DNA from: Bog-159 sp049514955
GTDB lineage: Bacteria; Acidobacteriota; Terriglobia; Bryobacterales; Bryobacteraceae
Assembly: GCA_049514955.1 (NCBI GenBank)
Contig: JBEKUO010000141.1
Location: 1-12,629, forward strand
Direction of reading: 5' to 3'
DNA length: 12,629 nt
Shown one piece after another: positions 1 to 5,954 of the stretch (positions are counted from its first letter, which is position 1; every line of letters begins with the position of its first letter). Made by a program: the position numbers and the translations under genes. The notes below the pieces were generated by a model, which was given only the letters and a program-made list of their open reading frames with translations, ran no database searches and was not told where the DNA came from.

Positions 1-244
1 GCTGGACGTCACCAGCAGCATGCTCAGCAGCAGAAGCGCTCTGGTGGGGCAGGCGCTTTCGCCTGCCAACCCCAATGTCCGCCTACCGCGGCGCTTGCAA
101 GCTGGACGTCACCAGCAACATGCTCAGCAGCAGAAGCGCATCTCGTGGGGCAGGCGCTTTCGCCTGCCAACCCTCAATATCCACCTACCGCGGCGCTTGC
201 AGGCTGGACGTCACCAGCAACATGCTCAGCAGCAGAAGCGCATC
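1..244. repeat. Tandem repeat, about 2.4 copies of a 100-102 base unit
   Basis: Copies begin at 1, 101 and 203 with the same opening, gctggacgtcaccagca. The first two are complete (100 and 102 bases); the third matches to about 244. Copies 1 and 2 each hold a perfect inverted repeat, ggcaggcg-cttt-cgcctgcc (48-67 and 149-168). On the minus strand the conserved block encodes ALLLLSMLLVTSSLQAPR followed by TAG. In the third copy this block is the 3' half of the 34-residue gene at 185-289. Differences between copies inside the block are mostly silent (ttg/ctg). The 102-base unit keeps the reading frame; the 100-base unit differs by two single-base gaps and does not. No U-run follows the hairpin on either strand, so it is not a normal intrinsic terminator. 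The array reaches the window edge, so its full copy number is unknown. Confidence 0.93.
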
Positions 245-289
245 CAAAGCAACGCGCCACCACGGCAGTTCCTTCCAACGCCAGATCAT
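185..289 (-). CDS. 34-residue single-pass membrane microprotein, coupled to the upstream gene
   Basis: The start ATG (289-287) overlaps the stop of the upstream membrane-protein gene as ATGA, the usual layout for translational coupling. An AGGA lies 7 bases before the start, inside the end of that gene. The product begins MIWRWKELPWWRVALD, a Trp- and Arg-rich amphipathic stretch, then has one hydrophobic segment (about residues 13-27) and ends LQAPR before TAG. It could be a small membrane partner of the 524-residue protein. It could also be a signal peptide whose gene was cut short by the TAG and by repeat expansion, because its last 19 codons are duplicated downstream at 1-142. I recognise no family. 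The start context is convincing; function is unknown. Confidence 0.55.
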   Translation of the reverse strand: MIWRWKELPWWRVALDALLLLSMLLVTSSLQAPR

Positions 290-1860
290 GATCCTGTCCT
301 GCCTTTCTCATTCCATAACAGGGGTAGAACGCGCACATAAGTCGGCTGTAGCGTGACACCGGCCTTCAGCGGCGTGACGCAGAGCCCGCTCCTGCCCGGC
401 CCGCACGTGTCGAGCTTGTACAGGGGCAGGTCGCGAGGCTCGACCACGTAGCCTCCGGCCTGCATCCCCCACGACTGCCCATATTGCCAAACCACGATTC
501 CGTTCTCGCGATCCGCGCGCACCCGGAACTGCGACGTGGAAGGCTCGTAGTTGGCGTAGCTGAAACATCTGCCCACGCAGACCCGGTCGATCAAGTGTGC
601 CAGGCAGTTCACGCGGCTGTTCGGCTCGGCGAGTACGCTGACCACGCGCTGGCCCGGAGGAAGCCCCGTTATCGCCGCCGCCATTTGCGTTTCCAGCCGG
701 TTCAACGCCCGCTCATCGGCATAGAGAAAGCCGAAGAACAACGCCGCGATCGCCGCCAAGCCCGCTGTTTCAAACCAGCGGGGACGCACGGAGGCCGCCA
801 GGCCGCAGAACATCACCGCCGTGGCCAGCGACATACGCTCGGCCATGACGTTCAAGCTGTGCCGCATCCCGGGCAGCAAAACCGCGCCCGGAATGACGAC
901 CACGCTCACCGCACACAGCAGCCAGAGCTGGAACCGTACATCCAGAACCGTCCGCTCAGCGCCGCGAGTTTCGAGGATGCGCTGGAACCAGAGAATCCAG
1001 AGCGTCAGCACCGCGGCCGCGATCGGCGCATAGTGCATCGCGTAGACCCAGGTCTGTTCCGCGCCGCTGAGAGCCATCAGTTGGCTGCCGACCCACCAGC
1101 CGCCAAATCGCGCGTAGAGAAGAGCCGCTATCCCGCCCAATCCCGCCAGCGCCCCCGCGAAGAGCAGAATCCGATGCCGCGGCGCCAGCGCCCGGGCCAC
1201 CCCATAGTAGGCCAGAACTCCCAGCGCCCAGCCGACCGGCAAGGCATGCGCGATGTAGGCGATTCCCAATAGCGGGAGCGCCAAAGCCAGCGCCCACGGC
1301 CAGCCGCGGCGCGCCAGCGCCAGCGCTCCGAAGCACAGGCCCATCGAGATGTAGAAGTTGAACAGGCCCATGTGAAACACCCAGCCATAGGCCAGCATTG
1401 CCACGCAGATTGCCAGATGCCATGGCGTGCGCCGCGGACGCTCGCGCGAGCACGAGCAAACGAACGCGAAGGCACCCCAAAAGAACACCAGCACCGCGAA
1501 CGAAACGGCGATGCGTTGGGCCGGTCCGGGGCCCCAGGCCCGCAGCAGGCCGCTCAACAGCAGATCGAACAGAACATTGTTGTATTGCCGCACCAGGGTG
1601 AGGCCGGGAGCTTGGCCGCGCTCGATCAATTGCGCGAGCCAGGCGTTATACAGATGACTGGAGAGATCGCCAGCCTGGATGCGCGACTGCCAGAAGCAGG
1701 GGACCAGCACCAGCAGGGAAGTCCCCACATAAGCGATCCAACGCGGAAACGTTGTGGTGCGGGCTGCGGCGCGGGCACTCGTGCCGACGCAAACTTCCTC
1801 AACAGGGGCCGTGGCGCAGACACTCCTGCCGACGTCATCCTGCTCAACACTAGCCGTCAC
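286..1860 (-). CDS. Polytopic membrane protein, possible GT-C-type glycosyltransferase
   Basis: A 524-residue protein with about 9-11 hydrophobic segments between residues 41 and 380 and a soluble C-terminal part (about 385-524) with several cysteines (C418, C428, C432, C486, C494). After the first membrane segment comes QAGDLSSHLYNAWLAQLIERG (D65, H69). An acidic residue in the first extracytoplasmic loop, followed by a helix of this kind, resembles GT-C glycosyltransferases that use polyprenyl-phosphate sugars. That assignment is inference and the substrate is unknown. The start is GTG (1860-1858), overlapping the DUF362 stop as GTGA, with GGAGGG 7 bases upstream. The first 35 residues are hydrophilic and encoded by a 45-base tandem repeat, so they may not be part of the ancestral protein. 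The gene is coupled downstream to the 34-residue microprotein. Confidence 0.8.
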   Translation of the reverse strand: MTASVEQDDVGRSVCATAPVEEVCVGTSARAAARTTTFPRWIAYVGTSLLVLVPCFWQSRIQAGDLSSHLYNAWLAQLIERGQAPGLTLVRQYNNVLFDLLLSGLLRAWGPGPAQRIAVSFAVLVFFWGAFAFVCSCSRERPRRTPWHLAICVAMLAYGWVFHMGLFNFYISMGLCFGALALARRGWPWALALALPLLGIAYIAHALPVGWALGVLAYYGVARALAPRHRILLFAGALAGLGGIAALLYARFGGWWVGSQLMALSGAEQTWVYAMHYAPIAAAVLTLWILWFQRILETRGAERTVLDVRFQLWLLCAVSVVVIPGAVLLPGMRHSLNVMAERMSLATAVMFCGLAASVRPRWFETAGLAAIAALFFGFLYADERALNRLETQMAAAITGLPPGQRVVSVLAEPNSRVNCLAHLIDRVCVGRCFSYANYEPSTSQFRVRADRENGIVVWQYGQSWGMQAGGYVVEPRDLPLYKLDTCGPGRSGLCVTPLKAGVTLQPTYVRVLPLLWNEKGRTGS

Positions 1861-1871
1861 GCAGACACCCT
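1770..1871. repeat. 45-base tandem repeat across a gene junction
   Basis: About 2.3 imperfect copies with a 45-base period. The phase points are 1770, 1815 and 1860 (cgcgggcactcgt, cgcagacactcct, cgcagacaccct), and the intervening blocks begin gccgacg at 1783 and 1828. The array covers the last codons and stop of the DUF362 gene and codons 1 to about 30 of the next gene. There it appears as two 15-residue repeats, ASVEQDDVGRSVCAT and APVEEVCVGTSARAA. Because 45 is a multiple of three, both copies stay in frame. Confidence 0.85.
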
Positions 1872-2822
1872 CCGCAGCGATCGCAATTCCAGTATCAGGT
1901 CGAAGGGGGTTGCAACGCCCTCCAGCTTTTCACCTATTTGCTGGATGTTTTTCGCCTCAAGGCGATCGAGACCCCCCGCCAGCGTCAAGTAGTCGATCCG
2001 CGAAGGCTCGATCTCCATGATCCGGCAACAAGTGGCATCCACCGCGACCGGGTCGTGTCCGGATACGATCACGCCCACCGGCTTCGGCCGGCCCTGAATC
2101 GGCCCGTTTCCGTCCATGCCAACGATCCCGTCCACGATGGCGAAAGGACGCGGAAACAGCGAGTGCAGGTCCACGATGCTCTCGGAAATGCCGGCCCAGT
2201 GCAAAACGTTCTTGGGCCATCCGTAGACTCCTCCGGGAACCACCCCGAACAGGTTCTTCATCGACAGCGTGGCGCCCACCCAATGGTGTGTCTTCATCTT
2301 CGGCATGGAGACCAGCAGGTCGCAGGCGAGCACCGTGTGGGGCAAGTAGAGCGAGTCCAGGCGGGACACCGGATGGGGCAGCCGCACGCGCGAGACCTCG
2401 TCCAGATTCAGATCGGTGAAGATGTTTTCGAAATCCGGGATCACCCGGAAGTATCCGGCGGCGTCGGCCAGATCGAGAGTACCGCGGCGATGGCCGGGCC
2501 CTTCGGCGATGACCACCTCGGCGCCCAAAGACCGGAACGCTTCCAGCGCGGCATGCACCAGGATCGGATTTGTGTTGATGGTGCTGGCCGGCTCAAACTC
2601 CACCAGATTGGGCTTCAGCACTACGCGGCGGCCGCGCACCTGGAGCTTGTGTTCGGCCAGCACGCGCCGCATCGTGCCATAAACCTCTTGCGAGTATTCC
2701 GGGGCGCGCACGATGGAAACCAGCGAACGGCGGCGGATAGCCGGCGGACGGGCGCAACCCGCCAAGCCAAACGCCCCCAACGAACCCAGCAGGAAATCGC
2801 GCCGCTTCATACCGCTGTGCAT
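1857..2822 (-). CDS. DUF362 domain protein with Tat-type lipoprotein signal
   Basis: A 321-residue protein. The N-terminus has a twin-arginine signal, KRRDFLLGSLGAFGLAGC (R7, R8), ending in a lipobox-like LAGC with C23, so export in folded form and lipid anchoring are likely. The rest matches the DUF362 pattern: VVLKPNLV (67-74), SMPKMKTHHWVGATLSMKNL (172-191), DGIVGMDGNGP (231-241) and GHDPVAVDATC (255-265). DUF362 proteins often accompany iron-sulfur or radical-type enzymes, but here the Cys-rich ferredoxin motif is absent and the reaction is unknown. Two starts are possible: ATG at 2822, or ATG at 2810, which gives the more typical MKRRDF N-terminus. Neither has a well-placed Shine-Dalgarno sequence; GAGG sits 1 base before the first and 13 before the second. 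The gene lies 25 bases after the toroid gene and overlaps the next gene by GTGA. Confidence 0.9.
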   Translation of the reverse strand: MHSGMKRRDFLLGSLGAFGLAGCARPPAIRRRSLVSIVRAPEYSQEVYGTMRRVLAEHKLQVRGRRVVLKPNLVEFEPASTINTNPILVHAALEAFRSLGAEVVIAEGPGHRRGTLDLADAAGYFRVIPDFENIFTDLNLDEVSRVRLPHPVSRLDSLYLPHTVLACDLLVSMPKMKTHHWVGATLSMKNLFGVVPGGVYGWPKNVLHWAGISESIVDLHSLFPRPFAIVDGIVGMDGNGPIQGRPKPVGVIVSGHDPVAVDATCCRIMEIEPSRIDYLTLAGGLDRLEAKNIQQIGEKLEGVATPFDLILELRSLRRVSA

Positions 2823-2825
2823 GCC

Positions 2826-2847
2826 TCAATCCATCTTCAATCCATCT
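2826..2847. repeat. 11-base direct repeat in the gap between two genes
   Basis: Two perfect adjacent copies of tcaatccatct (2826-2836 and 2837-2847) fill almost the whole 25-base gap between the toroid gene stop (2848) and the DUF362 start (2822). On the coding strand the unit reads agatggattga. It lies where the DUF362 ribosome binding site would be expected, so copy number would change the spacing between the two genes. Confidence 0.9.
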
Positions 2848-3744
2848 TTAATCGACGAAGACGTTATATCCCTGCTCCGCCCGCTGCGCCAGATAGGTCA
2901 GAGCCGTATCGGTAAGCGTGCGGCAGGGCATCGAAAAAGAGGGAACGCCGGCCGGGAGTTGCTGGTGAGCCAGCAACCCGAGCCGCAACCACGCGGCTCC
3001 CCCCGACGGCCGGCACTCCCGTAAGAAGCCTCGCGCCAAGGCAAAACTATCCCGCAGCAGCACCGGATCGATGCCCGCCAGCGCCAGCAAGGCCTGGCCC
3101 GTCGTCTCCGGATAAGAATCGGAGTTGTAGCCGAGGGCCCGCGCCGCCCCGTGATTCCAGCCGCCGTCTGCGCAGCGCCGCGAAAGCAGGAAAGCCTGGG
3201 CCGCCTCGATGCGCTCCCGCAGCCGTGTCGAAGGTTGGCGCCAATAACCCTTCTTCAGCGCCAGGATGCCGAGGCAGGTCGGGGTGACCCACGCCGCTGT
3301 TCCTGGAAACCACGGCCAACCGCTTTGCTCCGGACCGTCCTGCAGTTCGCCTTTGCGCAAAAACTCCCGCAAACGGAATGCCTGACTGGACTCCATCCCA
3401 GTCTGGTTCAAAAGCCACGTCACGCCGCGCGCGTGCCGTTCCGCTCCGATGATTTCGGAAGGCAGCAGCGCCACCAAGGCGGTAACCCAGGTGCTCTGCT
3501 CCACTGAAAGGCGTGGCGGCCATCCACCGTCCGGACGCTGGGCGGCGCAAAGCCATGCCGCGGGCCGATCGCTGCCGGGTGCGGCGGTATGGCCGGCGTG
3601 GTGCGCCAGCAGCGCGTAAACGGTCGGCTCGGTCCACGAGCCTCCCTTGTGATAGGGCCATCCTCCATCCGGATTCTGAGCCGCCCGAATGGTCTCCAGC
3701 GAACTGTTCTCGATCTCGGCGCCGGGGGCGCATTCCGTACTCAT
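2848..3744 (-). CDS. Alpha-toroid protein of the prenyltransferase/squalene-cyclase repeat type
   Basis: A 298-residue protein with no signal peptide or membrane segment. It carries QW-like repeats at residues 22-30 (AQNPDGGWP), 68-76 (AQRPDGGWP), 140-146 (QSGWPWF) and 188-197 (SRRCADGGWN). Each is followed by a helix such as PTVYALLA, STWVTALVALL, VTPTCLGILAL or ETTGQALLALAG. This is the alpha-alpha toroid of squalene-hopene cyclases and protein prenyltransferases. It is less than half the length of a full cyclase, and I see no DxDD acid motif, so a cyclase of the squalene-hopene type is unlikely. Substrate binding or a non-cyclising enzyme is possible. The start ATG has GGAAGA 5 bases upstream. 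It heads the second gene set, after a terminator-like hairpin. Confidence 0.85.
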   Translation of the reverse strand: MSTECAPGAEIENSSLETIRAAQNPDGGWPYHKGGSWTEPTVYALLAHHAGHTAAPGSDRPAAWLCAAQRPDGGWPPRLSVEQSTWVTALVALLPSEIIGAERHARGVTWLLNQTGMESSQAFRLREFLRKGELQDGPEQSGWPWFPGTAAWVTPTCLGILALKKGYWRQPSTRLRERIEAAQAFLLSRRCADGGWNHGAARALGYNSDSYPETTGQALLALAGIDPVLLRDSFALARGFLRECRPSGGAAWLRLGLLAHQQLPAGVPSFSMPCRTLTDTALTYLAQRAEQGYNVFVD

Positions 3745-3797
3745 CGGTTTCTTCCATCAGCCGGCAAACGGCCTCTCGGTCTCTGCCGCGCGCCGGA

Positions 3798-3840
3798 GAA
3801 AAACCAGCGCGGGGGCGCCACGGGCAGCGCCTCCCCGCGC
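3798..3840 (-). terminator. Probable intrinsic terminator at the end of the Tad operon
   Basis: Bases 3807-3814 (gcgcgggg) pair with 3833-3840. After a 2-base bulge (3831-3832), 3815-3818 pair with 3827-3830, closing an 8-base loop. The stem is therefore 12 bp and almost all G-C. In the minus-strand direction it is followed by TGGTTTTTCTCC, so a five-T run begins 3 bases after the stem. It lies between the microprotein stop (3881) and the toroid gene start (3744). I see no clear promoter in the remaining 50 bases, so partial read-through into the next genes is likely. Confidence 0.6.
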
Positions 3841-3880
3841 GAAATGCTTGCGAGCCAGCAACAAAATCAAAAGACCTTCA

Positions 3881-3979
3881 CTACCGCATTACTTTGCGGC
3901 GCCGGCGGCGCTGCAGGAGCAGCAATAAAACAACGCCAGCCGCAACCCAGATCAGGATCTGTATCGTCATGCCGTTCAT
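3881..3979 (-). CDS. 32-residue single-pass membrane microprotein after tadC
   Basis: ATG at 3979-3977 and TAG at 3883-3881. The product starts MNGMTIQILIWVAAG, has a hydrophobic segment at about residues 6-22 rich in Ile, Val and Leu, then a stop-transfer cluster QRRRRRK (23-29). By the positive-inside rule the arginine tail should be cytoplasmic. An AAGGAG (3995-3990) sits 10 bases before the ATG; this clear ribosome binding site is the main reason to call the gene. It is 64 bases after tadC and before the putative terminator, so it is probably co-transcribed with the pilus genes. I recognise no family. A small stabiliser of the TadB/TadC platform is one possibility, but that is only inferred from position. 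Confidence 0.6.
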   Translation of the reverse strand: MNGMTIQILIWVAAGVVLLLLLQRRRRRKVMR

Positions 3980-3989
3980 TTGATCTTGT

Positions 3990-3995
3990 CTCCTT
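3990..3995 (-). promoter_or_regulatory. Shine-Dalgarno sequence of the 32-residue gene
   Basis: On the minus strand the sequence reads AAGGAG then ten bases then ATG. It lies in a short non-coding gap of 64 bases after tadC. No other start is near, so it defines the 3979 start. Confidence 0.65.
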
Positions 3996-4043
3996 TCTTA
4001 AGATTGAACCGCGCAGCTAACTCGTTTGTCCCTCGTCCGGCGT

Positions 4044-4976
4044 CTACATCGCGCCCTTCATCAACGGGATCAGATACTTGACAACTTGAAGCACGCCCGG
4101 TCCGGCGCACACCAGCATCATGGCGGGCAGGATGAAGAAGAAAATGGGAAACACCAGCTTTACGCCCACCTTGGCGGCGCGCTCCTCGGCTTCCTGACGG
4201 CGCCGGACACGCATAAAATCGGAATGATCGCGCAACGATTCGGCGATGCTGGTGCCGAAACGGTCGTTCTGAATCAGAATCGCCGCCAGCTTGCGCAGTT
4301 CCGGCTCTCCGGTGCGCTCCCCCAGGTTCCGCAGGGCGTCGCTGCGCCGCTTGCCCGCGCGGATCTCCAGGTTGACTAGCGACAGCTCCTCGGTAAGGTC
4401 CGGGTGTGAGAAGCGCAATTCCGTGCCGACGTACTGAATCGCCTGGTCTAGGCCCAAGCCCGCTTCCACGGAGATCACCATCAGGTCCAACGCATCGGGC
4501 AGCGACAGGCGCAAGGTATCCTGGCGTTTCTTGATCTTTTTGCCAAGCAGGAAGCTGGGCCCGATATACCCCCCGAGCGCCGCGGCCAGCGGCAGGATGA
4601 CGTGCATCGAGGGGTTGTCGCTGGCGTTGCGCAACATCAGCCCCAGGCTCCCCACCACCACGACGCAGATTACCCTCAGGCCAAAATAGATTTTGACGGC
4701 GTTATCCGAGCGGTACCCGGCATAGGTCAGCATCTTCCGGGTAATAGAGCTTTCGTCGGAGGATACCGGCATCATTCCGCCGACCCTCTCCAGCAGCTTG
4801 TATTCGCGCGGCCGGCGTGGCTCGACGTCTATCGGCGATCCGGCCGTGGGGGTCTCGATGACCGGCTCGCCGAGCCGCTCATACACTTGCCCCGGCCGCG
4901 CATAGCGCTGATAACCGAAGATCGCGATAGCCACCGTCAGCGCCGCGAAGAATGCGAGGATGAGATAAATAGGCAT
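4044..4976 (-). CDS. tadC: Tad pilus inner-membrane platform protein TadC
   Basis: A 310-residue type II secretion F-domain protein that, with TadB, forms the inner-membrane platform moved by the CpaF ATPase. It has an N-terminal membrane segment (3-20), a cytoplasmic stretch, two membrane segments (about 97-115 and 126-144), the F-domain and a C-terminal hairpin (about 271-305). Typical signatures are SLPDALDLMVISVEAGLGLD (158-177), EIRAGKRRSDALRNLGERTG (204-223) and the region 260-293, which includes KVGVKLVFPIFFFILPAMM. The order of membrane segments and its position after tadB separate it from TadB. The start ATG follows the tadB stop by 2 bases, with AAGG inside the end of tadB. The length is normal for the family. 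Confidence 0.94.
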   Translation of the reverse strand: MPIYLILAFFAALTVAIAIFGYQRYARPGQVYERLGEPVIETPTAGSPIDVEPRRPREYKLLERVGGMMPVSSDESSITRKMLTYAGYRSDNAVKIYFGLRVICVVVVGSLGLMLRNASDNPSMHVILPLAAALGGYIGPSFLLGKKIKKRQDTLRLSLPDALDLMVISVEAGLGLDQAIQYVGTELRFSHPDLTEELSLVNLEIRAGKRRSDALRNLGERTGEPELRKLAAILIQNDRFGTSIAESLRDHSDFMRVRRRQEAEERAAKVGVKLVFPIFFFILPAMMLVCAGPGVLQVVKYLIPLMKGAM

Positions 4977-4978
4977 TG

Positions 4979-5950
4979 TTATACCTTGATCTTGATGATG
5001 CGCCGGATGAAGTAATTGCCCAGCAGCACCATCCCGCCCGCCGCCAGAATCATGTACTTCCCATCCGAATCCTTGGCCATGCCCTGCAAGTAACCGGGCG
5101 CGACCGCCAGCAGGGCCAGCGCCGTCAGGATCGGCAGGACCGTCAGGATTCCGGCCGTCAACCTGCCATGCGCACTGGCCGCTTTCACTTCGCCCTTTAA
5201 GCGGAAGCGCTCCCGGATGACATGCGCCAGGCGGCCCAGAATTTCGTTGAGGTTGCCTCCGGTTTGCCGCTGCAGCAACACCGCCGACGTGAAGAAGCGG
5301 AAATCCAGCAGGGGTACCCGAAGCGTGAGATTCAGAAGGGCCGTCTCCAGCGGCGCGCCCAGATTGATCTCGTTGAACAGAGTGCGCAACTCCGTCCCCA
5401 GCGGCTCCGGCACTTGTTCCCCGACCATGGAGAGGCTGATCAGGAATGCATGTCCGGCGCGCACCGAGCGCGCCATGAAGTCCAGCGCCTCCGGGAACTG
5501 TTCTTCCAAATCCGACAGCCGCTTGCGCCGCGTGCGCCTCACATACATCGTAGGCAGCAACGCGGTAACCACCCCTAGCAAGCAGGCCGTAAGGGCTTCA
5601 TTGATGATAAAGGGAAACCGCAGCCCCAGCACAAACCCGGGCACAAAGGCCGCCGCGCTGGCCATGAAAAGTGTCAAGGGCGACCACGTCATCCCGGCCT
5701 GCTTGAGCATCTCGCCGGTGCGCCGCGCCAGGTTCGCCGATCCCAGCATCGCGTAAAACCGGTTGACTTCCGGAACCACGGCATCCTTCAGGATCTTGGT
5801 GACCGGCATGGGCCGGCTGCCCACTACGGTCTGCAGCATCTCCTTGACGACTTTCTGCCGATGCTTCTCCCGGTACAGGAAGCCAAAGACCGCGCAGGCC
5901 ATGATCAGCGCGAAGACCAGAAGAAAGATGCCGCCTACAAATAGAGACAT
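4979..5950 (-). CDS. tadB: Tad pilus inner-membrane platform protein TadB
   Basis: A 323-residue paralogue of TadC. Membrane segments lie near residues 4-25, 92-110 and 117-136, with a C-terminal pair at about 265-287 and 299-315. The F-domain signatures are LEEQFPEALDFMARSVRAGH (148-167), EINLGAPLETALLNLTLR (194-211) and LLQRQTGGNLNEILGRLAHV (225-244). This is the usual TadB pattern (FPEALDxMxRxxRAGH; LxxQxxxGGNLxExLxxLA). It lies 4 bases after the cpaF stop and 2 bases before tadC, so all three are surely co-transcribed. The ATG at 5950 has GGAG about 13 bases upstream within cpaF, a rather long spacing; coupling to cpaF translation may help. Confidence 0.94.
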   Translation of the reverse strand: MSLFVGGIFLLVFALIMACAVFGFLYREKHRQKVVKEMLQTVVGSRPMPVTKILKDAVVPEVNRFYAMLGSANLARRTGEMLKQAGMTWSPLTLFMASAAAFVPGFVLGLRFPFIINEALTACLLGVVTALLPTMYVRRTRRKRLSDLEEQFPEALDFMARSVRAGHAFLISLSMVGEQVPEPLGTELRTLFNEINLGAPLETALLNLTLRVPLLDFRFFTSAVLLQRQTGGNLNEILGRLAHVIRERFRLKGEVKAASAHGRLTAGILTVLPILTALALLAVAPGYLQGMAKDSDGKYMILAAGGMVLLGNYFIRRIIKIKV

Positions 5951-5954
5951 AACG

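Noticed and set aside
48..67. Intrinsic terminator at the repeat hairpin
   Set aside because: No T-run follows the stem on either strand.
1..244. CRISPR array
   Set aside because: The repeats are about 100 bases and directly adjacent, with similar rather than unique sequence between conserved blocks, and there are no cas genes.
484..1272. Long plus-strand open frame of 262 codons
   Set aside because: It is antisense to the membrane-protein gene. Its composition is Arg/Gln/His/Pro-rich, as expected from the reverse of GC-rich coding DNA, and it has no domain.
1938..2915. Plus-strand open frame of 325 codons
   Set aside because: It is the exact reverse of the well-supported DUF362 gene, with His/Arg/Gln-rich shadow composition.
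2848..3744. Complete squalene-hopene cyclase
   Set aside because: The protein is far too short and has no DxDD motif; only the toroid repeats are shared.
3757..3870. TTG-start minus-strand frame of 37 codons beginning LILLLARKHF
   Set aside because: It has no ribosome binding site and runs straight through the terminator-like hairpin; its low-complexity Gly/Ala/Arg composition fits non-coding GC-rich DNA.
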